A DNA stretch of 5,012 nt from Spirochaetaceae bacterium (GTDB lineage Bacteria > Spirochaetota > Spirochaetia > Treponematales > Breznakiellaceae), in the NCBI GenBank assembly GCA_031256815.1, contig JAIRPU010000109.1, positions 1 through 5,012 of the forward strand, in the 5' to 3' direction. Numbering within the stretch: position 1 is the first letter of the stretch; each line of letters starts with the position of its first letter. Below are positions 4,773-5,012 of the stretch, piece after piece. The notes under the pieces were generated by a model, which worked only from the letters and a program-made list of their open reading frames with translations, had not been told where the DNA came from and ran no database searches. A program made the translations under genes and the position numbers.

Positions 4773-5012
4773 TTATTTTTTAACAAATTGAGCGCTAAAA
4801 CTCAAGGTGTAAGAACTATAGGTTCCGGCATAATTTCCGTATTCTTTGCCATAAATTGCAATGTTAAATTTTAGATTGTTATATTCATAACCAATTCCGG
4901 CGCTTGGCAGCAGGTCTCTTATTCCAACGCGAACAAATAAATTCCGCGCTATAATTAATTCACATCCTGCGGCAAGGTTAAGTTCCGCACGGCGCGAAAT
5001 TTTTGAAATTGC
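4773..5012 (-). CDS. Outer-membrane beta-barrel-like protein, C-terminal fragment (5' end outside window)
   Basis: An open frame enters from the right edge and ends at TAA (4773-4775), giving 79 C-terminal residues. It has no start in the window and is easily missed. The residues alternate between polar and hydrophobic/aromatic, with short glycine turns: LFVRIGDLLP, then SAGIGYEYNNLKFNIAIYG, then YSSYTLSFSAQFVKK. This is the pattern of the last strands of a small outer-membrane barrel; the aromatic near the C-terminus is followed by Val-Lys-Lys, so the end is not a classical terminal aromatic. I do not recognise the family; PorV/UPF0164-like barrels are one candidate. The codon pattern is uninterrupted over all 79 codons and the gene sits 18 bases before hydA, which supports a real, probably cotranscribed gene. 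Confidence 0.65.
   Translation of the reverse strand, partial: AISKISRRAELNLAAGCELIIARNLFVRVGIRDLLPSAGIGYEYNNLKFNIAIYGKEYGNYAGTYSSYTLSFSAQFVKK

Overview
The window looks like chromosomal DNA from a diderm (Gram-negative type) anaerobe. It carries C-terminal parts of two outer-membrane beta-barrel-like proteins, an exported flavodoxin-like protein, and a hydantoinase close to E. coli HyuA. A Treponema-like, gut-associated spirochaete is my best guess. That rests on gene content and on AT-leaning, compact gene packing; no rRNA or other phylogenetic marker is present, so it is inference only.

Layout. Left block, plus strand: the 3' part of a TonB-dependent-receptor-like gene (1-1626) runs directly into rlmB (1627-2337), a 23S rRNA 2'-O-ribose methyltransferase gene whose GTG start follows the receptor stop codon with no gap. 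After 47 bases comes a flavodoxin-family gene with a signal peptide (2385-2957). Right block, minus strand: the 3' end of a beta-barrel-like gene (4773-5012, cut by the window edge) is followed after 18 bases by a dihydropyrimidinase/hydantoinase gene (3369-4754). The two blocks converge.

Between the converging genes lie 411 bases (2958-3368) with no believable gene. This is the most unusual part of the window. Its first ~110 bases are about 25% GC and, together with the end of the flavodoxin gene, hold five copies of the 11-mer CAATAAAAATC (three direct, two inverted). These form a 13-bp hairpin, an alternative longer hairpin that includes the flavodoxin stop codon, and a perfect 16-bp hairpin. 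The sequence then switches abruptly to a ~266-base island of about 75% GC (3074-3339), bounded by perfect 9-bp inverted repeats and packed with perfect hairpins, mostly with 3-base loops. I read the AT-rich part as a bidirectional terminator zone. The GC-rich part looks like an inserted non-coding repeat element (MITE/REP-like) or a structured RNA. GC figures were counted by eye.

Functionally the genes do not form one obvious pathway. They cover envelope uptake, ribosome modification, an extracytoplasmic flavoprotein and cyclic amide (hydantoin/dihydropyrimidine) catabolism. The main leads are the intergenic element, a second well-placed start in the flavodoxin gene that would give a form lacking the signal peptide, and active-site-region substitutions in the hydantoinase.
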